DNA from: Streptococcus sp. SK643
GTDB lineage: Bacteria; Bacillota; Bacilli; Lactobacillales; Streptococcaceae
Length of the DNA: 39,477 nucleotides
Direction: 5' to 3'
NCBI RefSeq assembly: GCF_000259505.1
Contig: NZ_AJMM01000023.1
Coordinates: forward strand, 1-39,477
Within the stretch, counting starts at the first letter, position 1. Each line of letters starts with the position of its first letter. Under the pieces are notes generated by a model. It made no database searches, had not been told where the DNA came from, and saw only the letters and a program-made list of their open reading frames with translations. This document shows, piece by piece, positions 16,564 through 25,027 of the stretch. Made by a program: the position numbers and the translations under genes.

Positions 16564-17394
16564 TTATTTCGTTTTATGAGCCTTTTTCTTAGCTTTTCTT
16601 TTTCTATTTTCCAAATCTTTTTTGGCTTTTACTACTGCCTCACGCTCTGCAATAATCTTGAATGGATTATTCAAGAAGTAAGTTTGCAAGACTTGATAAG
16701 CATTGGATACTGTCCAATATAAAGCCACTCCACCCGGTGCGTAAACTGCAAAAACAAAAATCATGATTGGAAGCCCATACATCATGGCAGTTGTTGCTCC
16801 ATTTCTTTCAGACAAGGCTTTATTAGACAACCATGTACTTAAAAAGGTAAATACGGCGGCTAAAATTGGAAGTACAAGTGTTGTATCTACTCCTCCAAGA
16901 TTAATCCATAAAAAATGACCTGTCTTTAAAAAGTCAACTCTGGAGAGAGCTTGAAACAAAGCTAAGATAACTGGCATCTGAATCAAAATCGGCCATAGTG
17001 AATCCGACTGTCTAACACCCATTTCCTTATAGACTTTACGCATCTCTTGATCCAACTTAGTTCGGCTTTCCATATCACTACCTGGATACTGCTCGCGTAA
17101 AGCCTTAATCCGAGGCTGAGCTTCCTGCATTTTCCTAGATGCCACCATCTGTACCTGAAATACAGGTAAAAGTACGGTTCTAATCAAGATTGTAAAGAGA
17201 ATAATCCCTATCCCAATACTGATATCAAAAGATAAAAATCGAATGACTTCCGCAAAGAAGTAGACGAATTTACTCCAAAAATCAGCCGAATCTGCTGTAA
17301 TATCACTAGTTGTTGCGCTTGTAGCACAAGCTGTCATTACAAATAGTGACAAGCCTAGCAAACTAGTCAACTGTAGTTTCTTTTTCACTCCCAT
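16564..17394 (-). CDS. yidC: Membrane protein insertase YidC (lipoprotein form)
   Basis: Inserts and folds membrane proteins, alone or with SecYEG. The 276-residue protein has a lipoprotein signal ending in the lipobox VMTAC (Cys23), then five membrane segments with the conserved Arg in the first core helix ([24 protein letters not shown]), a cytoplasmic charged hairpin ([34 protein letters not shown]) and a strongly basic C-terminal tail (about 250-276) of the type that binds ribosomes. Streptococci carry two YidC paralogues; this is the one linked to rnpA and jag. The start overlaps rnpA by 32 bases and khpB follows after 17 bases, so all three are co-expressed. Confidence 0.95.
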   Translation of the reverse strand: MGVKKKLQLTSLLGLSLFVMTACATSATTSDITADSADFWSKFVYFFAEVIRFLSFDISIGIGIILFTILIRTVLLPVFQVQMVASRKMQEAQPRIKALREQYPGSDMESRTKLDQEMRKVYKEMGVRQSDSLWPILIQMPVILALFQALSRVDFLKTGHFLWINLGGVDTTLVLPILAAVFTFLSTWLSNKALSERNGATTAMMYGLPIMIFVFAVYAPGGVALYWTVSNAYQVLQTYFLNNPFKIIAEREAVVKAKKDLENRKRKAKKKAHKTK

Positions 17395-17734
17395 TTCCTT
17401 CCTGATAAAGCTTTGATAACTTTAATACGTGGAGTAGATTTTTCTCCATCTCTGCGTATCCCAAGGTTTCAACCCCTTTTCGAGCAATGACAACAAAATC
17501 GACATCCTCTGCAATTCCTACCTTTGCATTTTGTAGAATGTGACGTATCCGTCGCTTAATTTGGTTTCTAGTAACAGCATTCCCCAGCTTTTTGCTAACT
17601 GATAGGCCTACTCGAAAATGTTTTTTTTGGTTGTCTAATTGGTAGATAACAAATTTGCGATTAGCAAAACTTGTCCCCTCCTTGAAAATTGCCTTAAAAT
17701 CTTTCTCTCTTTTTACACGAAAGTTTTTCTTCAA
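17363..17734 (-). CDS. rnpA: Ribonuclease P protein component
   Basis: Protein cofactor of RNase P, which matures tRNA 5' ends. The 123-residue protein has the basic RNR motif in [17 protein letters not shown] and the N-terminal [13 protein letters not shown] typical of RnpA. Translation starts at TTG (17732-17734), preceded by GGAG at normal SD spacing; no ATG gives a complete N-terminus. It overlaps yidC by 32 bases. Unlike the classical oriC arrangement, no rpmH is visible upstream; ackA is there instead. A promoter is present at 17764-17791. Confidence 0.95.
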   Translation of the reverse strand: MKKNFRVKREKDFKAIFKEGTSFANRKFVIYQLDNQKKHFRVGLSVSKKLGNAVTRNQIKRRIRHILQNAKVGIAEDVDFVVIARKGVETLGYAEMEKNLLHVLKLSKLYQEGNGSEKETTVD

Positions 17735-17763
17735 AACTCAACTCCATCTATTAAATTACTACT

Positions 17764-17791
17764 ATTATACCATATTTTTCAAAAAAGCCAA
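17764..17791 (-). promoter_or_regulatory. Promoter of rnpA-yidC-khpB
   Basis: On the reverse strand TTGGCT (17786-17791), 16-base spacer, TGG-TATAAT (17764-17769), an extended -10. Confidence 0.75.
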
Positions 17792-17883
17792 TCATAGCAA
17801 GGTTTTGGACAATTTCATCAGAAAAAGAAGCTGGAAAAATCTCTTTCCCAACTCCTTGTACTAAACACTTTTTCTAGTTTTAC

Positions 17884-19074
17884 TTATTTTTTCAAGCGCT
17901 CAACATCACGGGCAATAACCAATTCTTCATCAGTTGGAATAACCAAAACACGAATCTTCGCTGCCTCTGTTGAGATATCTCCAGTTACGCCAAAGACATT
18001 CTTCTCTGAATCTACATCACATCCAAACCAAGAAATGCCTGAAATAACATCTTCACGTACATCGGTTGCATTTTCTCCTACACCCGCTGTAAAGATGATA
18101 GCATCTGCACCGTTTAGGACTGCAAGGTACTGCCCAATATGTTTTTGGATACGATCAATATAGATTTCATATGCTAAGTTAGCATCATGGTCTCCTTCTT
18201 TTTTAGCAGCAATCACATCACGCATATCACTAGACTTACCTGAAACTCCCATGAGTCCTGACTCACGATTGAGAATATGGCTAATAGCCTCCGGCGTATT
18301 AAAGTCCTCTGTATATTGCATTAGGTAAGGGATGATAGCTGGGTCAATATCCCCTGTACGAGTTCCCATCATCACACCACCAAGTGGAGTGAATCCCATT
18401 GAAGTATCCACAGATTGACCACCCTTAACAGCTGTAATAGAAGCACCATTACCGATGTGGCAAGTAATCAATTTCAAGTCTTCTAATGGACGTCCCAAGA
18501 GTTTTGCAGCTTCTCCTGCCACAAACTGGTGACTTGTCCCGTGGGCACCGTATTTGCGAACCTTATTTTCTGTATAATATTTAGTTGGTAAAGGATAGCG
18601 ATAAGCCTTCTCTGGCATAGTTGTATGGAAAGAGGTATCAAAAACAACCACGCTAGTAATATCTGGAAGTAATTCTTTAAAAGCTCGAACACCTGCTGCA
18701 TTGGCTGGATTGTGGAGAGGAGCCAACAAACTCAACTCTTCAACTTTTTCTAAAACATCTCCCTCAACGACTGTTGATTCTTTGAAATATTCTCCACCTG
18801 CAACAACACGGTGTCCAACACCTGTGATCTCATCATAAGCCTTTATAATATCAAAACGAATCAAGTCATCCAATAAAATTTTAACGGCTTGTGTATGATT
18901 TTCGATATCCAAAATTTGTTGTTCAGAACGGCCATCAAATTTTACAGTAGAGATAGAGTCCTTCAAACCGATACGTTCAATTAGGCCCTTAGCCAATACT
19001 TTCTCTTCTGGCATTAAATATAATTGCCATTTCAAACTCGAACTTCCTGCATTGATTGCAATTGTTTTTGTCAT
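17884..19074 (-). CDS. ackA: Acetate kinase
   Basis: Interconverts acetyl phosphate plus ADP and acetate plus ATP; the ATP-yielding last step of acetate formation. The 396 residues begin [19 protein letters not shown], the ASKHA N-terminal phosphate-binding signature, and include [31 protein letters not shown] and [14 protein letters not shown]. The start at 19074 is chosen because AAGGGG precedes it and it matches the family; a frame ten codons longer reaches across the promoter region. A cre-like site overlaps the expected transcription start. It lies downstream of the comG/methyltransferase genes and upstream of rnpA. Confidence 0.97.
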   Translation of the reverse strand: MTKTIAINAGSSSLKWQLYLMPEEKVLAKGLIERIGLKDSISTVKFDGRSEQQILDIENHTQAVKILLDDLIRFDIIKAYDEITGVGHRVVAGGEYFKESTVVEGDVLEKVEELSLLAPLHNPANAAGVRAFKELLPDITSVVVFDTSFHTTMPEKAYRYPLPTKYYTENKVRKYGAHGTSHQFVAGEAAKLLGRPLEDLKLITCHIGNGASITAVKGGQSVDTSMGFTPLGGVMMGTRTGDIDPAIIPYLMQYTEDFNTPEAISHILNRESGLMGVSGKSSDMRDVIAAKKEGDHDANLAYEIYIDRIQKHIGQYLAVLNGADAIIFTAGVGENATDVREDVISGISWFGCDVDSEKNVFGVTGDISTEAAKIRVLVIPTDEELVIARDVERLKK

Positions 19075-19089
19075 AATATAATACCCCTT

Positions 19090-19103
19090 TTTAAGCGTTT
19101 TCA
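19090..19103. promoter_or_regulatory. CcpA cre-like site at ackA
   Basis: On the reverse strand TGAAAACGCTTAAA, one mismatch from TGWAANCGNTNWCA. It covers the expected transcription start (near 19100), a position that normally gives repression rather than the activation known for ackA in Bacillus. Confidence 0.6.
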
Positions 19104-19106
19104 ACT

Positions 19107-19135
19107 ATTATAGCAAAATCTATTTTATATTTCAG
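19107..19135 (-). promoter_or_regulatory. Promoter of ackA
   Basis: On the reverse strand CTGAAA (19130-19135), 17-base spacer, TATAAT (19107-19112). The -35 overlaps the last codons of the upstream methyltransferase gene. Confidence 0.65.
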
Positions 19136-20078
19136 CACCTTGAGTCCATTTTTGAAAATTTTCTTTAAATTTCATCAAAACACTTGCATCTTGCAAGCTA
19201 GCAAGTGGATAAACAAAGGGTTCTACTGTCATATCAGTTTTCTTTTGTAAAATAAAAATAGTTTTAGACTGTTTGCTATTAGCAAAGAGATTTTCAGGCA
19301 AACTAATCATGGCAGTCAGACTTGCCTCCTCTTTCAACCAACCTTTCAACAAGTCACTTTGAGGACTCGTCAACAAATCACTTGGAGCCAGAAAAATAGC
19401 ATAGCCATCGGATTTAATGTACTTAAGTCCTTGTTCCATAAACAAATGATGGGCGTAAGTATGTTCTTGACTAGAAGCAACTTGATAGCGCGACGCAACG
19501 GCATCATCAGGATAATAACCGACAGGCAAGTCGCTGATGACCACGTCGCTTTCTTTGAACATTTGTGGACGAACGGCATCTCCTTGAACAAAAGAAGCCT
19601 CCAAACCAATCACATCTGCCATGCTAGCTGCCAAATCAATCAGCAAATCATCTACTTCAAGTCCTAAATAATCGACTTTCTTACTAAGAGAAGTTAAGAA
19701 AGTTGCTCCTAAAATGCCCATACCGGAGCCCATTTCAAGGATGCTAACCTCCTCGCTAGCAAGCAACTCCTCTACAATAAACACCAAAAGTAAAGCAATA
19801 ACATCCGGTGTAAATTGGTGATTAGCCTGCAAGGGTTCCGTTTGACTGGCTTTCATCAAGAGAAACTGGTAAGTCTTGAGCCACTCTTCTTTGCGTAAAG
19901 CCAATCGTTTAAGAGTTTGATTATTCTCTTTGATCTGCTCTAAATCGGTCTCACCATCCAGGTAGATGCTATTTTGCTCCACCAGAGCGTCATAAAAATT
20001 CGTCGCCAAGTCATTCTGGATAACTTGGATATTTTCTAGTAAATAAGTATATGCTTGTTCAATTTTTTCAAAATCCAT
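19125..20078 (-). CDS. Class I SAM-dependent methyltransferase, N6-adenine type (YtxK-like)
   Basis: 317 residues. After a helical N-terminal region (1-90) comes the SAM-binding loop LEMGSGMGILGATFL, an acidic strand end YLGLEVDDLLIDLAA, and the variant catalytic motif ISDLPVGYYP (the N6-methylase motif is usually [DN]PP[YF]). The C-terminal part SDGYAIFLAPSDLL and MISLPENLFANSKQSKTIFILQK resembles HsdM-like methylases. In B. subtilis the relative YtxK also lies beside ackA; its substrate is not established. The changed motif (DLPV in place of DPPF/NPPY) is family-typical as far as I recall, so activity is uncertain. It sits between the comG operon terminator and ackA. Confidence 0.82.
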   Translation of the reverse strand: MDFEKIEQAYTYLLENIQVIQNDLATNFYDALVEQNSIYLDGETDLEQIKENNQTLKRLALRKEEWLKTYQFLLMKASQTEPLQANHQFTPDVIALLLVFIVEELLASEEVSILEMGSGMGILGATFLTSLSKKVDYLGLEVDDLLIDLAASMADVIGLEASFVQGDAVRPQMFKESDVVISDLPVGYYPDDAVASRYQVASSQEHTYAHHLFMEQGLKYIKSDGYAIFLAPSDLLTSPQSDLLKGWLKEEASLTAMISLPENLFANSKQSKTIFILQKKTDMTVEPFVYPLASLQDASVLMKFKENFQKWTQGAEI

Positions 20079-20122
20079 ATTCCTATCTTATCAAATTTCC
20101 CTTATTTTTTCCATCTGAACAG

Positions 20123-20153
20123 AAAAAATCACTGCTTTAATGAGCGAGTGATT
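20123..20153 (-). terminator. Terminator after the comG-linked methyltransferase
   Basis: AATCACT (20127-20133) pairs with AGTGATT (20147-20153), 13-base loop, T-run on the reverse strand. It probably ends the comG transcript; the stop codon of the methyltransferase lies in the loop. Confidence 0.7.
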
Positions 20154-20727
20154 TTTGAGTTGCTGTCAAAAAGAGTTCTACGTAATGACCGTGGAAGAGA
20201 CCTTCTGCTCCAAAAAGAATCTTACTTTTTAAGTCTGAAAATCCAAAGTGAGACAACTTATCTTCTAATTTTCCTAAATCAAATCCGTAGTGGTTCTGTT
20301 CCGTTTTGACAAAATCGGCTATAAACAGTTGGCCATTTTCCTTCAGATGGCGGTTAAACATCGCTAGGGTCGCATCTATGTCTGGCATATGATGAAGAAC
20401 TCGACTGACAACAATCAGGTCAAATTGTTGTTCTAAAGGATTCACCAGTAAATCCTGTTCCAAAAACTGGATATTCTTGATGTCTTGCTGCTCCGCTTTC
20501 AAACGAGCTTGCTCCAACATTTTTTCCGAAATATCTACCAATGTTACAAACTTAGCTTGTTTGGCTAGGGGCAAGGTTAATAACCCCGTCCCTCCACCGA
20601 AATCTAAAATTTCTTTGTCTGATAGAAGATCAAGCTGTTTCTCGACTGCTTGACATACCAAGTTTGCAAGAAAGATATTTTTAGGGGAATCGAAAGTTTC
20701 TGCCTTGTGGTTAAAATCATGTTTCAT
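20137..20727 (-). CDS. Small class I SAM-dependent methyltransferase at the end of the comG operon
   Basis: 196 residues. The SAM-binding motif EILDFGGGTGLLTLPLA, the acidic strand end VTLVDISEKMLEQAR, and DLIVVSRVLHHMPDIDATL place it in the UbiE/Methyltransf_11 group. The C-terminus (LFGAEGLFHGHYVELFLTAT) is compact with no extra domain. The substrate is unknown. It begins 32 bases after comGG without a visible SD (AAACTAAAAAT precedes the ATG) and is followed by a terminator, so it is probably the last gene transcribed in competence. It is not one of the classical ComG proteins. Confidence 0.8.
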   Translation of the reverse strand: MKHDFNHKAETFDSPKNIFLANLVCQAVEKQLDLLSDKEILDFGGGTGLLTLPLAKQAKFVTLVDISEKMLEQARLKAEQQDIKNIQFLEQDLLVNPLEQQFDLIVVSRVLHHMPDIDATLAMFNRHLKENGQLFIADFVKTEQNHYGFDLGKLEDKLSHFGFSDLKSKILFGAEGLFHGHYVELFLTATQKSLAH

Positions 20728-20759
20728 ATTTTTAGTTTAGCACAAAGTAGCTTGTTTGG

Positions 20760-21173
20760 CTAGGAATTCTCTTTCTTTTCAACCTTCTCTTCAGATTTTT
20801 TCTTCTCCACTTTTTCGCTTGAATCGATCGCTACTTCTTCCTTTTTATCCGTTTTCTCTTCTTTTATTTTGACTGAAGGAAACAGGAACTCATATTGACT
20901 CTTAGGCGTACGAACCCTTGTCACCAAGCTTGTTTTCTTATTTTGATAGCTCACCTGACCCAGATTAAAGGACTGTTCCCCACTTTCCTTCTCAATCTTA
21001 TCTTTGGTTCGCTTGGCCATAGCAAAAGCGACCAGCTTTTCTTTGTTCAAGGCATAATCTTGATGATGGGCAACTTGCCGATTCAAGTAAAACTGCAACA
21101 AAAGACTAAAGATTGCTGCCATGATAACTGCATATAAAAGCACTCCCGCCTTAACTTTTTTCTTTTTCCACAC
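20760..21173 (-). CDS. comGG: Competence pseudopilus protein ComGG
   Basis: 137 residues with a lysine-rich start ([22 protein letters not shown]), one hydrophobic segment (about 9-28), a short periplasm-side domain and a highly charged Lys/Glu tail (about 103-137). The last small gene of the pilin-like set, matching pneumococcal CglG by position and size. It overlaps comGF by 23 bases. The N-terminus lacks the clear prepilin peptidase motif seen in ComGC to ComGF. Needed with the other minor pseudopilins for DNA uptake. Confidence 0.8.
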   Translation of the reverse strand: MWKKKKVKAGVLLYAVIMAAIFSLLLQFYLNRQVAHHQDYALNKEKLVAFAMAKRTKDKIEKESGEQSFNLGQVSYQNKKTSLVTRVRTPKSQYEFLFPSVKIKEEKTDKKEEVAIDSSEKVEKKKSEEKVEKKENS

Positions 21174-21612
21174 GATAGATGAATTCCCTTTCTAAGCCTT
21201 TTTGGAATTGAAAACGGAAGCGGATTAGCTGATTTTCCTCTGTAATCTGAGCTGATTTTAGTCCATAAACCATGGGTTGATAACCTCGACCACTAGAATC
21301 TGTTTTACGAAAATCGTCTGACTTGGACTTACCAATGGCGATGTCCTTTCCTTCTTGTTTCATATACAAGCGATTGCCTTCTACTTTTTCAAATTGGGAT
21401 TTCTCCAACTCTACCTCCAACTGGTCCACAAACAAGAGCCACTCTTTTTGCTCATTTTGTTGTTGATAGTGAACTTCTGATATAAGAAGCTGACTCATAG
21501 CTTGAAACAATAGTAAACTTCCACTAATGACAATGAGGGCGACAAGAGATTCTAACAAGGTAAAAGCCCTTATCTTACGGTTCTTTAATGACCAATAATT
21601 GCTCCTTACCAT
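21151..21612 (-). CDS. comGF: Competence pseudopilin ComGF
   Basis: 153 residues starting [26 protein letters not shown]. The prepilin peptidase site is visible in [10 protein letters not shown], followed by a hydrophobic helix ([16 protein letters not shown]). The rest is a soluble minor-pilin domain. The start at 21612 is chosen because GGAGGT lies six bases upstream; a longer frame reaches 21663 without an SD. It overlaps comGE by 38 bases and comGG by 23 bases, typical tight coupling of this operon. Confidence 0.88.
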   Translation of the reverse strand: MVRSNYWSLKNRKIRAFTLLESLVALIVISGSLLLFQAMSQLLISEVHYQQQNEQKEWLLFVDQLEVELEKSQFEKVEGNRLYMKQEGKDIAIGKSKSDDFRKTDSSGRGYQPMVYGLKSAQITEENQLIRFRFQFQKGLEREFIYRVEKEKS

Positions 21613-21877
21613 GGTAGACCTCCAATCCTTTTTCATTTGAAAACACTTGAATCTCAACGCCATTTATGTTTATATGATTTTTACCGGTCTGTAAAGCCAT
21701 CCTAGCTACACGCAAGCCTTCTTCTTTTTGTAACATTTCAGCTTCTAATCGCCTATTTTGTTGAATTTGTCCCAAAAGAAGGGTCGCAATACCAGCAAAT
21801 ATCGCCATAGCTACAACCGCCTCCAGTAAAATCACTGCTCTAACTCTTTGACTCTTTAATACGTTTAATTTTTCCAT
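21575..21877 (-). CDS. comGE: Competence pseudopilin ComGE
   Basis: 100 residues, [38 protein letters not shown]. The processing site reads VRAVILLEA, with the conserved glutamate five residues after the cleavage point, then one helix. The position between comGD and comGF, and overlaps with both (38 bases each), support the call. Minor pseudopilin of the DNA-uptake pilus. Confidence 0.88.
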   Translation of the reverse strand: MEKLNVLKSQRVRAVILLEAVVAMAIFAGIATLLLGQIQQNRRLEAEMLQKEEGLRVARMALQTGKNHININGVEIQVFSNEKGLEVYHGKEQLLVIKEP

Positions 21878-22274
21878 TTCCTAGATATAATTGATAGCGG
21901 ATTGCTCCTTTACTAGTCTGAAATTCAACCTTAGCCAGGGACGAATTCCCCCCAGCTCGGTCAAATGTGATTTTCTGTCCCGAAGGTGCTTGGATCCCTT
22001 TAGGAACTGTCAGCTTTTGACTGCCATTACTGATCGTCTGCCCATCTAAGCTTAGACTAGTTTTTTGCTGACTGGCTGCACTACGTTTTTGAGTTTCTCG
22101 ATAGAGCTCCTCAAACTCCATAAAGAAAATCTGCTCCTCGACCGCTGCAAAACTGGACTGAACAGAACCTGACAAAGCCAAGGCAATCATACTTACAAGT
22201 CCCAAAACTAGAATACTTTCCAGCATAGTGAAAGCCTTAATCCGCGACTGTTTGAGTCTTATTTTGTTTTGCAT
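21840..22274 (-). CDS. comGD: Competence pseudopilin ComGD
   Basis: 144 residues from MQNKIRLKQSRIKAFTMLESILVL. The prepilin site is RIKAFTMLES and the helix is about 17-38. The soluble part contains LDGQTISNGSQKL and [38 protein letters not shown], matching pneumococcal CglD. The start is uncertain: frames open to 22319 give 15 more residues; the ATG at 22274 has only a weak SD-like AAAGAA. It overlaps comGC by 38 bases. Confidence 0.85.
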   Translation of the reverse strand: MQNKIRLKQSRIKAFTMLESILVLGLVSMIALALSGSVQSSFAAVEEQIFFMEFEELYRETQKRSAASQQKTSLSLDGQTISNGSQKLTVPKGIQAPSGQKITFDRAGGNSSLAKVEFQTSKGAIRYQLYLGNGKIKRIKESKS

Positions 22275-22560
22275 GATATTCTTTATAAGCCTTAGCTTGT
22301 TCTTCAGTGATTCTACCATCTGCTTTTAATTTACTTAGACTAGCCTCCTCATTTTTATCCAGACTATAAAGTTCTGATTGACTTTCCACTACCTTAACAA
22401 CAGCAGCTTTTCCTTTATCGTTAACCGCTTCTTTTTGCTTGGTCAAATTCGGTACAAAGAGTAAGAGGAGAACACTGATAATCAGAAGTACTACCAACAT
22501 TTCCACCAATGTAAAGGCCTTTGCCTTCGCTTTTTTCAAGTATGTCATCATTTTTTTCAT
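22237..22560 (-). CDS. comGC: Major competence pseudopilin ComGC
   Basis: 107 residues, MKKMMTYLKKAKAKAFTLVEMLVVLLIISVLLLLFVPNL. The prepilin peptidase recognition KAFTLVEM is textbook, with cleavage expected before Phe16 and a conserved Glu at +5. It forms the transformation pilus shaft that binds DNA. The mature part is Lys/Glu-rich and helical, and the C-terminal end is the most variable part of the family. It starts one base after the comGB stop. Confidence 0.95.
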   Translation of the reverse strand: MKKMMTYLKKAKAKAFTLVEMLVVLLIISVLLLLFVPNLTKQKEAVNDKGKAAVVKVVESQSELYSLDKNEEASLSKLKADGRITEEQAKAYKEYHAKQNKTQTVAD

Positions 22561-22561
22561 G

Positions 22562-23578
22562 TTAAAAATTTACCTCCATATTTTGATACATGGGCATTAG
22601 CATTGCCGCATAAAGTAACACGATAATAAGGGCCACAAAGATAAAAACCAGTGGCTGCACCAAATTCATGGTGCGATTGACTCGGGTAAAAAAGACTTCC
22701 CACGTTTTTTCAGCATAGATTTCTAGTTCGCTCCCTAGCTTAGATTTGACTTCCCCGTATTCAATAATCAAGCTCAACTCCTTCTTAAAGAATGGATAGG
22801 TGGCTATCGTCTGAGAAAATTCCTGACCATTTTGCAAGGCTCTAGCTAGATTTTGACCAATTTCTTTAAAGAGTTGAGAACCTTGTTCCTGCATGATCTG
22901 AAAAATCTGGCTCAACTCCATTCCTTGCGAAATCATATTGCCCCATTCACGCGCATAATAGGCTGTCAAATATGTCTGAACAAAGATGCCAAAGTAAGGA
23001 ATTCGTGCTAAGATAGAAAAGACACACATCTTAGAGCTTCTTTTATAGAAAAGACTAGCTAGAATTATTGCCAACAAAACAAACCCTACTACTCCTAGAA
23101 AGATTTGGGGTAAATTACCGATGATTTGCGTGGCAATATTGCTACTATCCAGTTGTGGTAGCAGGTAGTTCCGTAACCCCAACATGATAACTAAGAGAAA
23201 ACCTAGTAAAATCAAGGGATAGGTCGCTACCTCTATTAATTTTTTCTTGACCTTGGCAAGATTTTCCAGGTATTCTTCTATCTTTCTCAAACTCAGATGG
23301 AGATTTCCATGCACCTCAGCAAGCGACAGTTGGGTGACAATAGCTGTTGAAAAGCCGATACTGTCCATCATCTCGGAAAAAGATTTTCCTTGAGATAAAC
23401 CTTGTCGCATCTGCTTCACAAGCTGCTTTTCCAGTAAGGAACTCCTATCTAAAAACGAAATAGTCTCTACCAAATGAAAACCGCTGGAAAAGAGATTGTG
23501 AAACAGAGTAATGATATTTTTCTGTTTAGCTGTAGCTAATTTTCTCCCTTTCAGCCTGAAGATTTGTGATATGTCCAT
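22562..23578 (-). CDS. comGB: Competence pilus inner-membrane platform protein ComGB
   Basis: 338 residues, GspF-family platform protein anchoring the transformation pilus. Two T2SSF repeats are seen (LFSSGFHLVETISFL near 30-45 and MISQGMELSQIFQIM near 230-245), each before a membrane segment (VATYPLILLGFLLVIML and VQPLVFIFVALIIVLLYAAM). The start MDISQIFRLKG at 23578 fits the known protein length; a frame reaching 23671 adds 31 residues that lie within comGA. It overlaps comGA by 53 bases. Confidence 0.92.
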   Translation of the reverse strand: MDISQIFRLKGRKLATAKQKNIITLFHNLFSSGFHLVETISFLDRSSLLEKQLVKQMRQGLSQGKSFSEMMDSIGFSTAIVTQLSLAEVHGNLHLSLRKIEEYLENLAKVKKKLIEVATYPLILLGFLLVIMLGLRNYLLPQLDSSNIATQIIGNLPQIFLGVVGFVLLAIILASLFYKRSSKMCVFSILARIPYFGIFVQTYLTAYYAREWGNMISQGMELSQIFQIMQEQGSQLFKEIGQNLARALQNGQEFSQTIATYPFFKKELSLIIEYGEVKSKLGSELEIYAEKTWEVFFTRVNRTMNLVQPLVFIFVALIIVLLYAAMLMPMYQNMEVNF

Positions 23579-24467
23579 TTTTAAGTAGTTGCTCAATTTG
23601 GCTATTCCACTTGGCTGCTTGGTGTTCCTGATAATTTTTGTTTGCAAAATCAACGATTCCTCCTCCCCCAATTAATCTTTGGTAGCAAACTCCCTGTAGC
23701 ACTACTTTTAATTCCTCTTCACTTACCCCTAGCTCCAGTAGTCTCTCGTAAACACCGCGAATACTCTTTGCATGAATTGTTGAAAAGACTGTCGCACCTG
23801 TCAAACTAGCCCTAACAACAGCGCGCGCCGTTTCACTGTCACGTATTTCTCCGATAATCAAGAGATCTGGCCTGTGTCGCAAGGACAGTTTGATAAGATT
23901 TTCATAAGTCAATCCAATCGTTTCATTTAGCTGTAGTTGAAGCATCTCTTCTTGCTTAATCTCCACAGGATCTTCAATAGACATAACCTGTTGACCCTTA
24001 TAAATCGACTTAGCTAATTCGTGCATTAAGGTTGTCTTTCCACTACCAACTGGCCCTGCAAAGAGATACAAACCTCTTTGTCTGAACTCTTGCCCAAGTT
24101 CATTAATATCTTGAAACCAAAAGTTCAAGTCTTGTTCCTCATCATGCAACAAGCGAATCACTAAGCTTTCATGACCCCTATAATCTCCTACAGTAGACAA
24201 ACGGAGTGAAGCAACTTTCTCATCATAAGGGTAATCACAGGAACCAAGCTGACTACGTCGTTTTTCACCCACATTCATACCTGCTACAAATTTGAAATGA
24301 CTAATAACAGCTGCAAACTTTTCAAAGTCATAAGAGCCAATCTTGCATCGCTCATCTCCAACTCTCATATGAAGTTCATAGGCATCCAATTTAGGAACAA
24401 AATAAATATCTTGTGCAGCTTTTTTTCTCGCTGAACGAATGATTTCTTGTGCAATTTCTTGAACCAT
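23526..24467 (-). CDS. comGA: Competence pilus assembly ATPase ComGA
   Basis: 313 residues, GspE/PilB-type secretion ATPase that powers assembly of the DNA-uptake pilus. Walker A GPVGSGKTT (138-146), the Asp box MSIEDPVEIKQEE, Walker B DLLIIGEIRDSETARAVVRASLTGATVFSTIHA and the His box are present. It lacks the long N-terminal domain of type II secretion ATPases, as normal for ComGA. GAGGAGGAAG lies just upstream of the ATG, and an exact cin-box is 20 bases upstream. It is the first gene of the comG operon. Confidence 0.96.
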   Translation of the reverse strand: MVQEIAQEIIRSARKKAAQDIYFVPKLDAYELHMRVGDERCKIGSYDFEKFAAVISHFKFVAGMNVGEKRRSQLGSCDYPYDEKVASLRLSTVGDYRGHESLVIRLLHDEEQDLNFWFQDINELGQEFRQRGLYLFAGPVGSGKTTLMHELAKSIYKGQQVMSIEDPVEIKQEEMLQLQLNETIGLTYENLIKLSLRHRPDLLIIGEIRDSETARAVVRASLTGATVFSTIHAKSIRGVYERLLELGVSEEELKVVLQGVCYQRLIGGGGIVDFANKNYQEHQAAKWNSQIEQLLKNGHITNLQAEREKISYS

Positions 24468-24487
24468 AACTTCCTCCTCACCAATAC

Positions 24488-24495
24488 TATTCGTA
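24488..24495 (-). promoter_or_regulatory. cin-box (ComX/SigX late competence promoter) of comGA
   Basis: On the reverse strand TACGAATA, exact match to the streptococcal cin-box, in the -10 position. The expected leader is only about 14 bases and carries the SD. A terminator is directly upstream. Confidence 0.92.
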
Positions 24496-24501
24496 AAGAA
24501 A

Positions 24502-24536
24502 TAGAAAAAAGCAACTTTTTGAGTTGCTTTTTTCTA
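24502..24536. terminator. Terminator between the DUF1033 gene and comGA
   Basis: Perfect 14-base stem (24502-24515 with 24523-24536) with flanking T-run on each strand. The DUF1033 stop codon (24534-24536) is in the stem. It insulates comGA from upstream transcription. Confidence 0.9.
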
Positions 24537-24905
24537 TGTTAATTTCATACGGCAAGAACGGTGTCTTTCCTGACCTGTTTGTTTTTCATAGCCTGGACGT
24601 AATTTTTCATCTGGAATAACCTGTTCATCCTCTAAAAGGGCCAAGGAATGGTATTGTTGTAAATACTCATCACACTCCTCGCACCAACGCTGATCGTCTG
24701 GATCCCAAAAAATAGTCATCAAATCACTTCTACTTTTATAATGGGGCAATTTCTGTTCCAATTGAAACCAGCAAGATTTGTAGAATTTGAGAGCGTCATA
24801 ATACTGATCGAATCTTCTACTTGCTACAACATCTTCTTCCCAACCTTCTATGAACCACCAAGGTTCAAAGTCCCCATACATTTCTATTACACGATACATA
24901 CCCAT
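24534..24905 (-). CDS. DUF1033 family protein
   Basis: 123 residues beginning MGMYRVIEMYGDFEPWWFIEGWEED. Aromatic- and acid-rich, soluble, no signal peptide. Conserved Cys/Trp cluster WCEECDEYLQQYH and a C-terminal HRSCRMK. It matches the DUF1033 family of streptococci and lactococci; function unknown. Either ATG of MGM could be used: AAAGGA is four bases before the first and ten before the second. It lies immediately upstream of the comG promoter but is separated by a strong terminator, so it need not be part of the competence regulon. Confidence 0.82.
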   Translation of the reverse strand: MGMYRVIEMYGDFEPWWFIEGWEEDVVASRRFDQYYDALKFYKSCWFQLEQKLPHYKSRSDLMTIFWDPDDQRWCEECDEYLQQYHSLALLEDEQVIPDEKLRPGYEKQTGQERHRSCRMKLT

Positions 24906-25027
24906 TCATTCCTTTGTACCGTATATTATAACCAATTCCCGTCAACAATAAAAGTAATATGCTCATTTCTCCATTATCAAAAAGAAAACCAGCTATCTTA
25001 AAGATAATTGATTTTACTTTTTCATCA

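Noticed and set aside
21613..21663. 17-codon extension of comGF
   Set aside because: The internal ATG at 21612 has a strong GGAGGT SD and gives the usual prepilin leader length.
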